A stretch of DNA of 64,000 bases from the NCBI GenBank assembly GCA_037367405.1, contig JAZKJV010008273.1, positions 418,678 through 482,677 on the forward strand. The letters are read 5' to 3'. The notes beneath the pieces are model-generated. The model was given only the letters and a program-made list of their open reading frames with translations. It was not told the origin of the DNA and ran no database searches. The stretch comes from Ottelia alismoides. Its lineage: Eukaryota > Streptophyta > Magnoliopsida > Alismatales > Hydrocharitaceae. This document shows, piece after piece, positions 23,521 to 35,060 of the stretch. How positions within the stretch are numbered: the stretch's first letter is position 1; every line of letters starts with the position of its first letter. The translations under genes and the position numbers were made by a program.

Positions 23521-24189
23521 ATCTAATCTAGGTAATTAATACCTATTAGATGAATCCATAGTATACCTTATGGAGAAAGGAATATCATTCCTATCTCACT
23601 CCTCCTGATAAACCTAAAGTCAATAGAGTTGTAGGGAGATACAGTTGGATCATGTGTGACATGATTTGATCAATGATGAATTTTAGCACAATTACCTCTT
23701 AGTTTCCAGATATATATGTGTAGCAGAAACTACAATATATATCCTTAGTAAGGTTCCATGCATGTAAGCTGGAATCTAGCACTATAGAGTGCTACTTCAT
23801 TAGGAAAATAAAGGACAGTATTGGATACCTACTTTATGACCTTGAGATTCTTGAAAGATCTCACTCCGAGAATGTGATTCTTAGAGGTTGAGACTCTTAA
23901 GAAACAAGATGAAAATGAAGTAAAGAAATTCATTGAATCTTGATATGATAATGAGGCTCCTGAAATCGGAAACCAAAAGGACAATTAAAGATGAAACACT
24001 AACACCTCTTCAAATGAGTTTGAGGATGTATTCCATTTGTCATTTAAGTCTGACAATGATCGGACTTCATGTGATGAAGCTTTTGAGGATCATGACATGG
24101 AAAGATGGGCTTTAACAATAAAGTCTAAATCATACTTCATATAGAAATGTTGTATATGGACCCTTGAGGATCCACCTATAAGGGTAAAA

Positions 24190-25140
24190 CCTGTTAGGTG
24201 TAAATGGATCTTCAAGAGAAATGGAACCTGATGAAAAGGTAGAGACCTTCAAAGCACGGTTCGTAGCCATGAGCTATACACAAATAAAGAAGACATCTCT
24301 TGCGATGAGACTTGCTTTCTGGAGACCATGCTTAAAGTCATCAAATTATTGTTGTGTTATCTACAACTTGACTGTGTTATCTACAAGATGAATGTCAATA
24401 TTGCATTCCTCTATGAATACCTCTATGAGGATATTCACTTGAAGTAGCCTTAGAGCTTCATGGTTGAGGAAAGCAAGATGTGCAAGCTAAAGAAATCCAT
24501 CCATGGACTCAAATAAGCTTCTTGTAGCTGGAACATAAGATTTGATAAAATTATAAATGTTATGATTTCAGATAGAATCTTGATGAACTATGTGAAGCTT
24601 AGTGGGAGTTCCATTGTATTCATCATGCTAAATGTAGATAATATCCTAATCATTAGGAATGATATAAGGATAATTATAAGTGTTTTATAATATGGTTGTT
24701 CCATACCTTGAGATATGATCTCAAGGATACCTCTTGAATCTCAGTTCTGAAGGTGTTCAGAAGCATAGAGAAGAGGGTATTTGGACTGTCACATTAATGG
24801 TACACCTTGGACATATTCCATTTTCTGGAAAATTCCAAGAAAGGCTTCCTTCCCTTAAGATATGGTAATGACCTATCTAAAGGGATAGCACCTCAAAGAG
24901 TTGAGGAAGTGAATGCTAGAACTGCTTGCCCTTATACATCAGTTACGAGAAGCTGAGTGTATGCTAGATATGTACAAAAGCCAGATGTCTAGCTACCATG
25001 CAGTGGGAGTCGTAAATTGTTACTAATCCTACTATGAAGATAAAATACTTGATTGCAGTAATGACAATATCTTCAAAGATGATGAAACTTAGAGATAGCT
25101 ATATCAAAGTCTTATCTTCAAAAGTTTAAGACCTTGTAGA
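24190..25140 (+). pseudogene. Copia RT and RNase H pseudogene, copy 1
   Basis: RT landmarks include KARFVA, DETCFLETMLKVIK (the usual DETFSPVAMLKSI), IAFLYEYLYEDIHLK followed by a stop (TAG 24445), VEESKMCKLKKSIHGLK followed by a stop (TAA 24514), then the damaged catalytic motif NVDN (24631-24642) in place of YVDD. A poor RNase H remnant follows toward 25130. Both C-to-T stops and the Tyr-to-Asn change at the active site recur in copy 2. Confidence 0.8.
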
Positions 25141-25484
25141 TAGTGATCTATAAGGGTCTTAACTATAGATACCTTAGGAGATAGATATATCCAGGAATAA
25201 AGGTATTCTGATAAGGATTATGGGAATACTGGTTATAATAATTATTAAACAATAGTATCAAGGACACTATAACTGACTAGATTGAGTATTGGTTGCATAA
25301 GATGCAACATTCGCAATGGATGCGAGAACTGTTACTAGGAGATATGCAAGTGCCGTAAAAGGACTTTGCATAGTCTTTTGGGAATAGAGTGACTGATCAG
25401 CTTACCTAGATATTTTCTAAATAGCCTATGATTGTCACATGAGTACGGGTTTAAATGATTAGCCCATTAATGACCCATTGGGCT

Positions 25485-25493
25485 AGTGGGAGA
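25485..25493 (+). promoter_or_regulatory. Polypurine tract, copia copy 1
   Basis: AGTGGGAGA lies directly before the 3' LTR (25495) and is identical in copy 2. Confidence 0.85.
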
Positions 25494-25494
25494 T

Positions 25495-28077
25495 TGTTGG
25501 ACATGCGAGCCCACGGCGAACCATTATGTAATAAATGTTATTGCAAATATCATTCCCTGGTCTAAAATGAAGAATAAATAATTAGCATAATAGGTCCCTT
25601 AGTACAATTAGGGTTATGTACCATGGCCATCTTAATGATCATACAACTGTTGATTCAATAATTGAATCATAGAGGCTAGTGCTTGGATGAATATCTAAAG
25701 AGTTAGATTGAGGACTCATGAAGCACCATCAAATGATTATTAAGAGATGACTCCAGCCTGAGGAGGAGATGGCAATCCTCTCTCTATAGGTTGATATCTA
25801 ACCGACCTCTTGATGCAGGCCCTCTGCATAGAAATAGAGATTAGGAGGTGCTAGATAAGTTAGGTCAAAGAGTTCAATTAACGAGATCGAGATAACCAAA
25901 GTCCTATGTCGTATGCTGTCACAAGATAGGCACTCATCCTCTGATCGAAGACAGATGTGTTACTATATGACTGAGTATGTACATTTGGCAGACCAATAGG
26001 TTGATGACCTAATCAAGGTCTATACATCGGGACGCTGGTATGCATACAAGGCATATGAGTAATACAATCTCTCAAAGGGATCATACAGGTTCAGTTACAG
26101 AATCGGAAGAGATGAGCTCACTCATGAGATATTGAGAATAATCAAATTCCGTGCACGGTCGTCTCGCTTTGGAAGCTTGACTGAATTTGTAGGTTTGATA
26201 TATACTTTTGGAAAGTATATGATCAAGATCTAGGTATGATATATGCTCTTGGAAAAGTATATAATCGATATCGACTCCCAATGATCAAATGAGAAACTTA
26301 CTGATAAAACCCTGAAGTAGACAGTATAAAGTTGATCTAATACTTCGGGTTTATTCTGAGTCTTTCAGCATGCAAGATGTACATGTATTGGGAATACATG
26401 AGAGTGACGTGATCATAACGATTGTATAACCATGACGCTCCCATTCCTAGGGAGTGATGAAACGGGTCTGGATTTTAGTGACTCCTCTCAGTAGAGAAGT
26501 AATCTGATCTTGGTCTAAATGTTGGACATTGATCTGAATATGACTCAGATGCAGTGAGAAGATTAGATTTGCGGTCTTGATTTAATCAAGCATCTATGGG
26601 AGGCCCGATATCTGGATTTGAGATGTGATCTCAATATCCAAGTCACTATACGTAAAACAATACAATCGCCCTATCCTTATATCCAAGTATCTGCGGAGAA
26701 AGCGCATTATCATTGAAAGAGTTCAGGATAATTCCAATGTTGATATAATATATCCGAGCTTTGAGAAAATTGATAATTAAATGTGATTTAATTATCATGA
26801 GTAATATGAATTTGATTAATATTAAAAAGAGAGTTATCTTGGGTAATTAAATATGATTTAATTATCAAGAGATGTAAATAATATGAATGTGATTCATATT
26901 ATTTGGGCACATGAGAATAGATATCCAAGATGATTAAATGTTATTTAATTATCATGGATATGAATAGTGTGGATAGCACTATCCATATTAATCACATATA
27001 TTATAAATGTGATTTATAATATATAGGAGAGCTATTTATAATTTACATTTGTTAATTAAATGTTGATGTGAATTGGATTTACATCGGACAATTAATTAAA
27101 AATGTAATTCACATTTTATTTTGGGTTGTGAATGTGATTCACAATTTTCCAATGACAAGATTGCAATATTCACAAAATAATTATGAATTATTTTTGTATA
27201 ATAATTTACAACAAGTGTTGTTGGAAATCTTGGAGATTTCCATGGAATAATGTAATCTCATGAGATTAAATGAGATTGCCACCAACTTATGGAAGGAGGC
27301 AATCTTCATTCCGTAATCTCCATGTTTGATTGATTTAATTTTAGGATTGAATTATATTGATTTATCAATATATATTTAATCTAATTAAATTAATTGTTGT
27401 TGCTTTTTTACCAACAAAATCTTGGCCATTAAAAGAAACACAAATCAATGTAAGCCATTGGATTTGTGTTGTCCATGGATTGAGATCCATGAATCCCAAA
27501 ATATTACAAAAAGAGAGGCACCCCTTGCTCTTCTTGGTTACAACAACACAAAGAGAACATAAGGCTCTCTCTCATTCTCTACATGCCCTTTCTCTCTCTC
27601 TCTCTCATATGGTCTTCCACCGTGGATGTCCTGGAGAGAGTCTCCATCGTCGCAGCATCATCGTCATGCTGCCAGATTGTTTTCTCGTGGATCTCCATCT
27701 ACTTCATCACGCCTTTCTCGTAAAGAAGACGTCGTATCTCGTGGGATGAGATCAGGGGATTCACTGTTTGGATCATCACCATGGATTGCGAGGAGTACAT
27801 GTTTCATCAACACGCTCGCATGCGTCTCCTCCGTCGAATCAGACTTGAGACATCGTTTAGAGACTCGACCACAACCACGCTTCAAGAGGTAATCCTATTA
27901 TTTATTTTTGGTTTAGAAGAAACGATCCAATAAGTGTTCTTGGATCATGTGGTTTCGTCATATGAAAATTTTAATTTCCGCTGCATCGAGCAACTAGTAC
28001 GACTAGTCGCTCACGATCGCATACGATGTGATCCTCATGCTTCCATGATGCGCTTATGGATCTCCCCATATCCTTCA
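25495..28077 (+). repeat. 3' LTR of copia copy 1
   Basis: 2583 bp, TG...CA. By eye it is several percent diverged from 17548-20146. It carries the hairpin run (about 26765-27150) and a mutated TATA box (about 27501). An open frame at 27606-27749 (FHRGCPGESLHRRSIIVMLP) corresponds to a frame conserved in the other LTRs. Confidence 0.9.
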
Positions 28078-29306
28078 CACCCTTGTCCTCTAGATTAAAG
28101 CGAAGCCCTACGATCAACTGCAGATCATATGGTCCAAGATGTTCCGCATGTCGTATCGCGGAAGAACCTCCCAACCGTTTAAGTATCGCACGTGCAAAGT
28201 GCGTGTGAAGCAGATTTTTGGGGAATTTCTGAACTAACCCCCTAATTCTTCTCTTTATTATGAGAAGGTGCCCATATAGTTGATGGATGAGATGCAGCAC
28301 GTGCCTCCCACAGATAATTGTACGGACCCTCGGACTTCTGTCATATGTACACATGCAACACTGTAGTTTCCAGAATATCACATACATATTCCTAACCATA
28401 TATAAACCCTATACTAAACTATAATATATATATAATAAATAAAATACAAAATACATAAATATAATAAAAATATCCAAAAAAACCCTATACTATATTTTAT
28501 ATAGTATTATATCATATTTTGCAAAATAAAAATATTTCTAGTATTTAACAAATCATTGAAAATACTTAAAAAATAACCAACTTTAAAAAAATCATAAAAA
28601 TAGAAAAACAATTTTAAAAATCCTATAAAATTGGCTACAGAATATTTTCAAAAAAAAATAAAATTAAATAATGAAAAAAATAAAAAATAAAAATCAATAA
28701 AAGTTGTAAAAATCATAACTATATAAATAAAAATCATACAAAAAAGCACAATATATCGTTTTAAAGATAATTTCATCTACTTTCCAATAAAAATAAAATA
28801 AAAGTAGTTTGCAATTGTTTTCTATCTTAAAAAAGAAAAATAAAAATCTATTTTCTATAAAAAATTAATTTTCAATCTTTAAAATAAACCAAAATCTATA
28901 AAATCTTAAAAACCTCCTTAAAATTCATAAAAACAGAAAATTTTAAAAACTAAAACATAAAAAAATTAAATAAAAATTCAATAAAAATGACAAAACATTT
29001 TACAAAATAATGAAAAATATAAAATAATTAAAAATTACAGAAAGTGTAAAATTCATAAAAATTTAAAAAATACAGAAAAAATCCTAAATAGTAAAAATAG
29101 GAAAACTCTTAAAATCTTAATTGTCTACCATTTAACCCTAATTTCAAACAGTTTCTCTCCCTAAGTTCAACTCTCCCGTACATGGCACTGTACAAATCTT
29201 GTTTAGGAGTATAAATAAAATAATCAAAAGATTAAGTAAAAATAAATCTTTTCTGGTAAAATTCGATTGGTCACCACAACGACGGTTGTTTATCTTTTTA
29301 GATTAC
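28078..29306 (+). repeat. Gypsy LTR 3' portion, cut at 29306
   Basis: A mixed-composition segment (28078-28400) and an A-rich segment (28400-29060) lead into 29060-29305, which matches the LTR end at 1-249 in the same orientation. The last 20 or so bases of the LTR and the PBS are missing, replaced by the end of the reverse LTR at 29307. It may be the continuation of the LTR starting at 13076, split by the copia insertion; that is inference. Confidence 0.5.
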
Positions 29307-32300
29307 TGAAAGACCCTAGATTACTATTCCTAATTCAACCGAATTAACGATCAAATTTATTGATGTTCGTTGTAGCCGGGTAAACATGGACCTATCAGAA
29401 ACCACTTAGATTAATCTGTCAATTAAACTCAAGTGGCAAATTTTTTTATTTTACTTTGACAAGCCTAAGGTCGAACTCAGGGAGGCAGCTTTTTCCTTAG
29501 ATTAATTCCAAATCAATTCTGATGTTAGGTTTCCAGGAGAATATTTTTGTTTTGGTTTTTTATGCAATAAGAAAATGCGACGCAATCTAGACCAGTTTCG
29601 AAGGTTAAAATTGTAAGTATAGACAAATTAAGTTCGAAAATTATGAAACTTGGTCAGAATGTTAAATGCAATGAAATTAAGCTACTGCAATTTTTTTGGA
29701 TTTTTTTGACTCTATATGAATTTACTACGAATTAAAAATGAATGCAAGATGATTTTGGCCAAATTAATTTTAATAAATAATAAATTAAATCATTTTCAGA
29801 GATAAAAATTATCCTAGATACTTCTATTGAGAAGATTCCAGGAAAAATATTTCCTAGATATTTCTATGTGAGAAGATTCCAGGAAGAATATTAGACCTCA
29901 AAAATAAATAATTTTGAACCTATAAAAAATCAATTAAGCAAATCACCAATTAATTTATTTAGGCGTCGTTATTTGTGCAAATGATGTGATTTTTAGGCAC
30001 AATGTAAAACTACCTAGACTAGGCCTATTGTGATTTTTTTAGTGATTTTTGGAGGAACAATAAATTTAATAAGCAATTAAAGGCACACAATGGGCAAACT
30101 ATGTAAATTTCCACAAAAAGAATTATATTAAATGATTCGTAGCTCACAAAAATACAACAAGTCATAATGATAAAGCCTGAGATGTACTACAACATGCAAT
30201 TTTTAGAATTAAGAAATGATGCTAAATGAGTGTTTAGATAAACATGCAAACACATGGGTGTAAATGCAAGCATAAATAAAATTGATTAAAATAGAAACAT
30301 GCTTACAGGGACTAAAATGGAATTACCTATAATGATGAGGATATGAGTGCAATTCTCCACGGGACCACGCGCACCTCACGTGATGTTGCTGGCAGGGATT
30401 GGAATGTAATTTCCAAAATTATCAGGAACCTCACTATAAAATACCCAGACCGTACGTGAAGAACACGTGAGGTCTAGGCTCGGCTATCGGCTCGGGAAGA
30501 GTTGTAGGCTCGGAGCTACTTCGGGTCTTCTATAGGCTTGGATGTGCTTCGACGTAGCTTCGGGAGTAGCCTCATCTTCGGATGTAAACCGGATGCTCGA
30601 TGCTGGTTCGGGTTCTCCAAGCCTAAAGGGGCGGGGAAGAGGCTCGGAGCGGTCACGTGGACTCTTGTGGTCCATTGGATCTCTAGGATCCAACGGGAGT
30701 TGTAACTCCTAAAAGAGGGCGAAGTGGCGTGTTGTGGGCCGTACGATCAAGATGATCGGATGGTAACTATGCTATCTTGATCGGATGATAACTGTGCTTA
30801 TAGTTCCTCCTTCCTGTTGCCTCCTGCAGTGGGCTTGGCTGGGCTCCGGCGAAGATCAGCTATCTCTGCCTCCTTCTTTCTTGCTCAATGAAGATGTTGG
30901 ATTGCTCTTGAATGGCTGGGCATCCTCGTGGGAGTGCGACGGAGCAGCTGGAGCAACTGCGAGTAGCGATGGATGCCTGGATGCCAGAGGAGGATAAGCT
31001 TGAAGATGCTTCGGCAAGGGGTCCGACCAATGTCGATTTTCTTATCTGCAACATTAGAAACGTAGCCGAGGCGTGCAACGTGATGTGCGTGAAGTGGGGG
31101 GTCGAGGCCTTGGGGGCAAAGTGATGAATCATCCAGTGTCTCCTCTGCCGTGAACGACGGAGCAGTGGTCGGGGATGCTCGATGGGTCGTGGAGATGAAT
31201 AGAGAGATACGTGGAGATGGTAGCTTCGAGGATGTAAGAGAAATTCAGAGAAAATCGGAGGAGAAGAAGCGGAGGATCGAAGATGAAAATGAAGGAGTCT
31301 ACCTGGGAATTGGGGCTCTGATTGGATCCACCGGTCGTCACTTTAGGGCCGGCAGGTGACCGAGCTCGAGAAGCTTGAAGCTGAAGCTGTTGCACAGTGA
31401 AGGTTTGCCGTGGATCTCACCGGAGAAGATTCTTTGTTGCTGCTCATTTTCAGGCCGAATCTCTGTCACATATCAGAGGAGTAGAGCTCGAGGGACTCGT
31501 GCAAGGGCGGATGATAGTGAAATGGGGTGGAGGTAGGGTATTTAAAGAGGGAAGGTGGGGATCCGATAATGGTGGAAGTGGTTTGCGAGGGAATTGTGGA
31601 GTGACACGGAGGAAGTTATGAAGGGTATGGACTCCAACGAGGATGGTGGATGACAGATCTTGGACGTGGGCTTGTCGGGAAGTGGAGATGATGGATGATA
31701 TGGTCGATAAAATAAAAAGGGTGCGGCTGATTTTGCAAAGTGGGGCGACGTGAGCGAGGGAATTAGAAGGTAGGTGAAGGGGTCTTGGTTGTTGGATCGA
31801 AAGATCCAACGGCCAAGAGAGGAGCGCTAGTGAAAGGCCTAGATTAGATCGATAGCGACGTGATCGGGTGGTCGAGGAAGGCGCCATGTGTCATGTTGAG
31901 GGTTTGGTGCTGGCGAACAGTGATGATGAGTTCTGGGGTCGGATCGAACGAACATCATTAGTAGAAAAAATGACGGCTGGGATGGAGGTGTACTGGACAA
32001 GATCAGGCGGCTCTGGATGCGACACGTTGCGAGATGGGGTGAAGGCGCTAGTGAGCGGTGGAGATGAGATCGTAGGTATGATCAAAGGGTAGAGTCTTGA
32101 AGAGGGTAAGAATGGATAAGATGTAATGATCGGATGGTGAGGGAGTTAGGCACGTGGCGAGAGAAGGTTTAGGGCTGGTGAGCGGTCCAGATTTGATCTG
32201 GACGTTGATTGGGTGGTTGGAAACAGATATAGGAAGAACGATGGAGATCAGAAGAGGATGGAGGCGATCCGACGGTGGACAATGCGGGCGGGTGGCACAC

Positions 32301-33262
32301 AAGGGACTGGGCCGCATGGTGCAACCAGATGGTGCCACATAGCCCAATCAAATTATTGTGATAAAGAAAGTCAAATAAGAGGGAGGAGATGGCCCAATTT
32401 GGAAAAACTCAAAACATGAAAGTTGTAGATCTCGACGAGATCTACAAATTTCTTGTTGTCCATTTTCTACAAGGTCAAATGAAGAGAGAGAATACAAGGG
32501 TACAAATACAAATAAGTACAATATACAATAGGGGCCCAAAACCCAAGTTTTGCATGCGAACTCCGATTTTAATGAAATTGGTATTGTTTTGAAAGTCTTT
32601 GAATTATATTATTTTAAAAGGAGTAGACCTAGATCGGATGCTGTAAGAGAGAGAGATGCACATTTTAAGGTTCCTAGTCTCAAACTTAGATTTGGGGTAA
32701 GTGGTTAGTTTCATAGATATGTATAAAGAATTTAATAAAGAAATTTAGTGAGATGTACATACTCCTCAAACTTATTGAAAAAGGTTTTACAAACAATTTT
32801 GAAAACTATAGTCCAAAATTGTTTTTACAGTTAATTTTTGCAAAAAAATTAAATACATTTGAAAATCATTTTACAAAGGTTTTTCAAACAATAGATATAG
32901 ATTTTTCAAATATAAATTGCAACCATTTTACAAACATTTGCAAATCATTTTTTCTAACATTTTTATTTCACGCAAAGATAATAACTTTTTCAAACAAAAA
33001 TGCTTTTTACAAAGGTTAAAAATATTTAACACGCTATTTTCCAATAGTTTTCAAATGATTTTCAAAAAGGATTTTAAAATTATTTTTCAAACATTTTGCA
33101 AAAAACATTTTTGATTGATTTATTAATCAGTAAATACATAAAAGATTTGAGAAATAATATGCATCATTTATTAGATGTTTTAATGAGTTTTAATAGTATT
33201 GTCTTTCCATATAAAAATATGAAAGTACGAGTTATGGATTAAAGTATATACGAAGTATATAC
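29307..33262 (-). repeat. 3' LTR of the second gypsy element
   Basis: Almost 4 kb. On the + strand it begins TGAAAGACCC, so the - strand LTR ends GGGTCTTTCA. Markers are GGTCGAACTCAGGGAGGCA (about 29471), a GC-rich island (about 30340-32350) and CTCCGATTTTAATGAAATTG (about 32561). The matching markers in the block at 1490-4491 and the LTR at 37172-40860 are in the same order. Many small frames in the GC island (such as 31450-31887) have no recognisable product. The stretch 32750-33230 is AT-rich with repeated TTTGCAAA-type words. Confidence 0.65.
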
Positions 33263-33265
33263 GAT

Positions 33266-33870
33266 CCCCCTATACTTAACTTGAGCTATGTCCTCGTAGA
33301 TCAGAGAGAAAAAGAGAAGACCTAACTCGTACTGAGTATAGGAAAGTCTAAAGAATAAAGGAATGGAGAAATGAATGAACGAATAGGAAGCTAACCGTCC
33401 CCCCTATACTTGGGATCAAATAATCCTAAGTATAGCATACTGTACACAAAGAAGGGAGGGTCAAGGGTGGCAATGAACAGATTGTACTTAGATTGGCTTC
33501 CCCTATACTTAAGGTAAGATATCCCTAAGTATAGACAAGAAGAGGAGACAATGGAGAGGATCCAAGAATGAAAGAACTCGGGGTGCACACCCTTCTATAC
33601 TTAGGATAAAATGTATACTAAGCATAGAAGACTGACAAAAAGGGGTGGCATCTTTTCGATAGAAAAAGAAAATAGAAAAGGAAAAGAAGAAAAGAATAAA
33701 AGAAATCTGAAGATGGAAAAAGATAGAAGAGGATGTACACATGACTCCCCCTATACTTAGGGTAAAAGAAACCCTAAGTATAAGCAACAATAGTAGTGAT
33801 GAAACATAACGACGAATGAATACTCGGCTCGTCCACTCCCCCTATACTTAGGACAAAGTACGTCCTAAGC
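33266..33870 (-). repeat. Polypurine hairpin array of the second gypsy element
   Basis: Five hairpin units plus a terminal half unit. On the + strand each reads CCCCTATACTTAGG, a 6-12 base loop, then CCTAAGTATA. They lie at 33404-33435, 33501-33534, 33594-33629, 33751-33782 and 33838-33870, and the single arm nearest the LTR is at 33266-33279. Read on the - strand the G-run lies 3' of each unit, as in the + strand array at 11042-11547. Confidence 0.75.
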
Positions 33871-34222
33871 AAGGCACACACGAGAATGGGGTGGATGAGA
33901 GAAACAGTGGATGTACGAGGATGGACGAATGCAAATATACAACAGAGTGGATATACAAAGGGAATCAAGAAGGTTGAAAGCGAACCTTCTTGCGAGACCA
34001 CTGAGGGATAGATCTAACAGGGTGTAGGCCGATATCGAGGTCCACAGTGGACGGAAGCCGATCATGATCGACCTAGTGAAGATCCTCAGTGGTCCTATGG
34101 TGAAGAGGCATAGACGGGTCGGTGGAAGAAGTGTGGCTAGGTCTGGCCATGGGTGTTTTAATGATATCGAAGTGAAAAGAGACGAACTCATCATTGGAAG
34201 AAGTAATAAGATCAAGGTCATC

Positions 34223-34651
34223 CTACGAGGTCTCATCTAGGTCAAAACCAAAAGGAACGAACTCATCAGTGGAAGTAACTGAATCATGATCGTCCTCAAG
34301 AGTCTCAATCAGATTATCATGCTTATCAAAAGGCCTGAATTCCTGAATAAAAGCAACAAGATCAATTTTGGCCTTGGTCTCATCAATATCTGCCCTCCTC
34401 TCAATGGCGTCAATCGTGTACATTCCACGGATGTCATCAACACATTGCCAAGTCCCAGAAGAAGGAACTCTGAGTTCCATGCTTTCTGAGTCTTCCTCCT
34501 TGGAGAGGAATTCTCGGGTCTCAATGGAGCCCTGCATACAACAAAAGTCTCCGATAGTCTCACCTAGGTCACAGTCCTTGGGGTCAGCCAAGATAGGTGT
34601 AGTCGCATCAAGTGCATGTCTCTGATTCGTAGTGGGTGCAATGATGATCAT
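34223..34651 (-). pseudogene. Acidic linker after protease, second gypsy element
   Basis: A 142-codon open stretch rich in Asp and Glu (for example LVAFIQEFRPFDKHDNLIE) follows the protease, like the PR-RT spacer at 7516-8095 of the first element. The polymerase expected next is missing. It is only a spacer remnant and has no catalytic motif. Confidence 0.55.
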
Positions 34652-35060
34652 CTGCTTTCGTCAATAAGATGGAAGAGAGTCTCTCCTAATCCGTAATCAA
34701 TAATGACCCTTGTAGAGGCGAGGAATGGTCGTCCCAAGATGATTGGAGAGTGCTCCCATGTAGAGGTCTCCATGGGCAATACAACAAAATCAACATGTAA
34801 CTCATGCCCTGAATCGATACTACACCTTTTTTTAAGGATACCCTTCGGCCTCTTAATAGATCCATTAGCAAATTGAACGATCATCCTAGTTTCTTTAGAG
34901 GCCCCAAGTGAAGAGATTGTACCAATGAGAAGGGTATGATGCTAATCGAAGCACCACCGTCGAGGAGAGTATGATCACATATATAGTCAGAGATGGTGCA
35001 ACTGATGAAAGGTGTGGCAGTCTTCCTCTTCCTGGGAATAGGATGGTGCGTTATGGCGTG
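34648..35060 (-). pseudogene. Gypsy aspartic protease, second element
   Basis: Two frames joined by one shift near 34883. The N-terminal part ends CDHTLLDGGASISIIP, with the active-site Asp and the GAS segment kept. The C-terminal part gives MIVQFANGSIKRPKGIL and SPIILGRPFLASTRVIIDYG, a complete flap and C-terminal motif. This copy is less decayed than the one at 7150-7515, where the active site is destroyed. The domain would cleave Gag-Pol, but in this element no polymerase remains. Confidence 0.8.

Larger units (their letters stand above)
17548..28077 (+). mobile_element. Ty1/copia retrotransposon copy 1, old and defective
   Basis: 10.5 kb bounded by LTRs that start TGTTGGACATGCG and end CCATATCCTTCA. 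It has a tRNA-Met-type PBS (20149) and a polypurine tract (25485). Gag, gag-pre-integrase, RT and RNase H remnants lie between them in copia order. The LTRs differ at many sites, so insertion is old. The flanking pentamers GATCA (left) and CACCC (right) do not match, so the expected 5-bp target duplication is missing. It is the same family as 51348-61930. Confidence 0.9.

Noticed and set aside
27971..28399. 142-codon - frame spanning 28077
   Set aside because: It crosses the copia LTR end into unrelated sequence, so it cannot be an ancestral gene.
30484..32592. Many 60-145 codon frames on both strands
   Set aside because: All lie in the GC-rich island of a gypsy LTR. They overlap each other in opposite phases and show no recognisable product.
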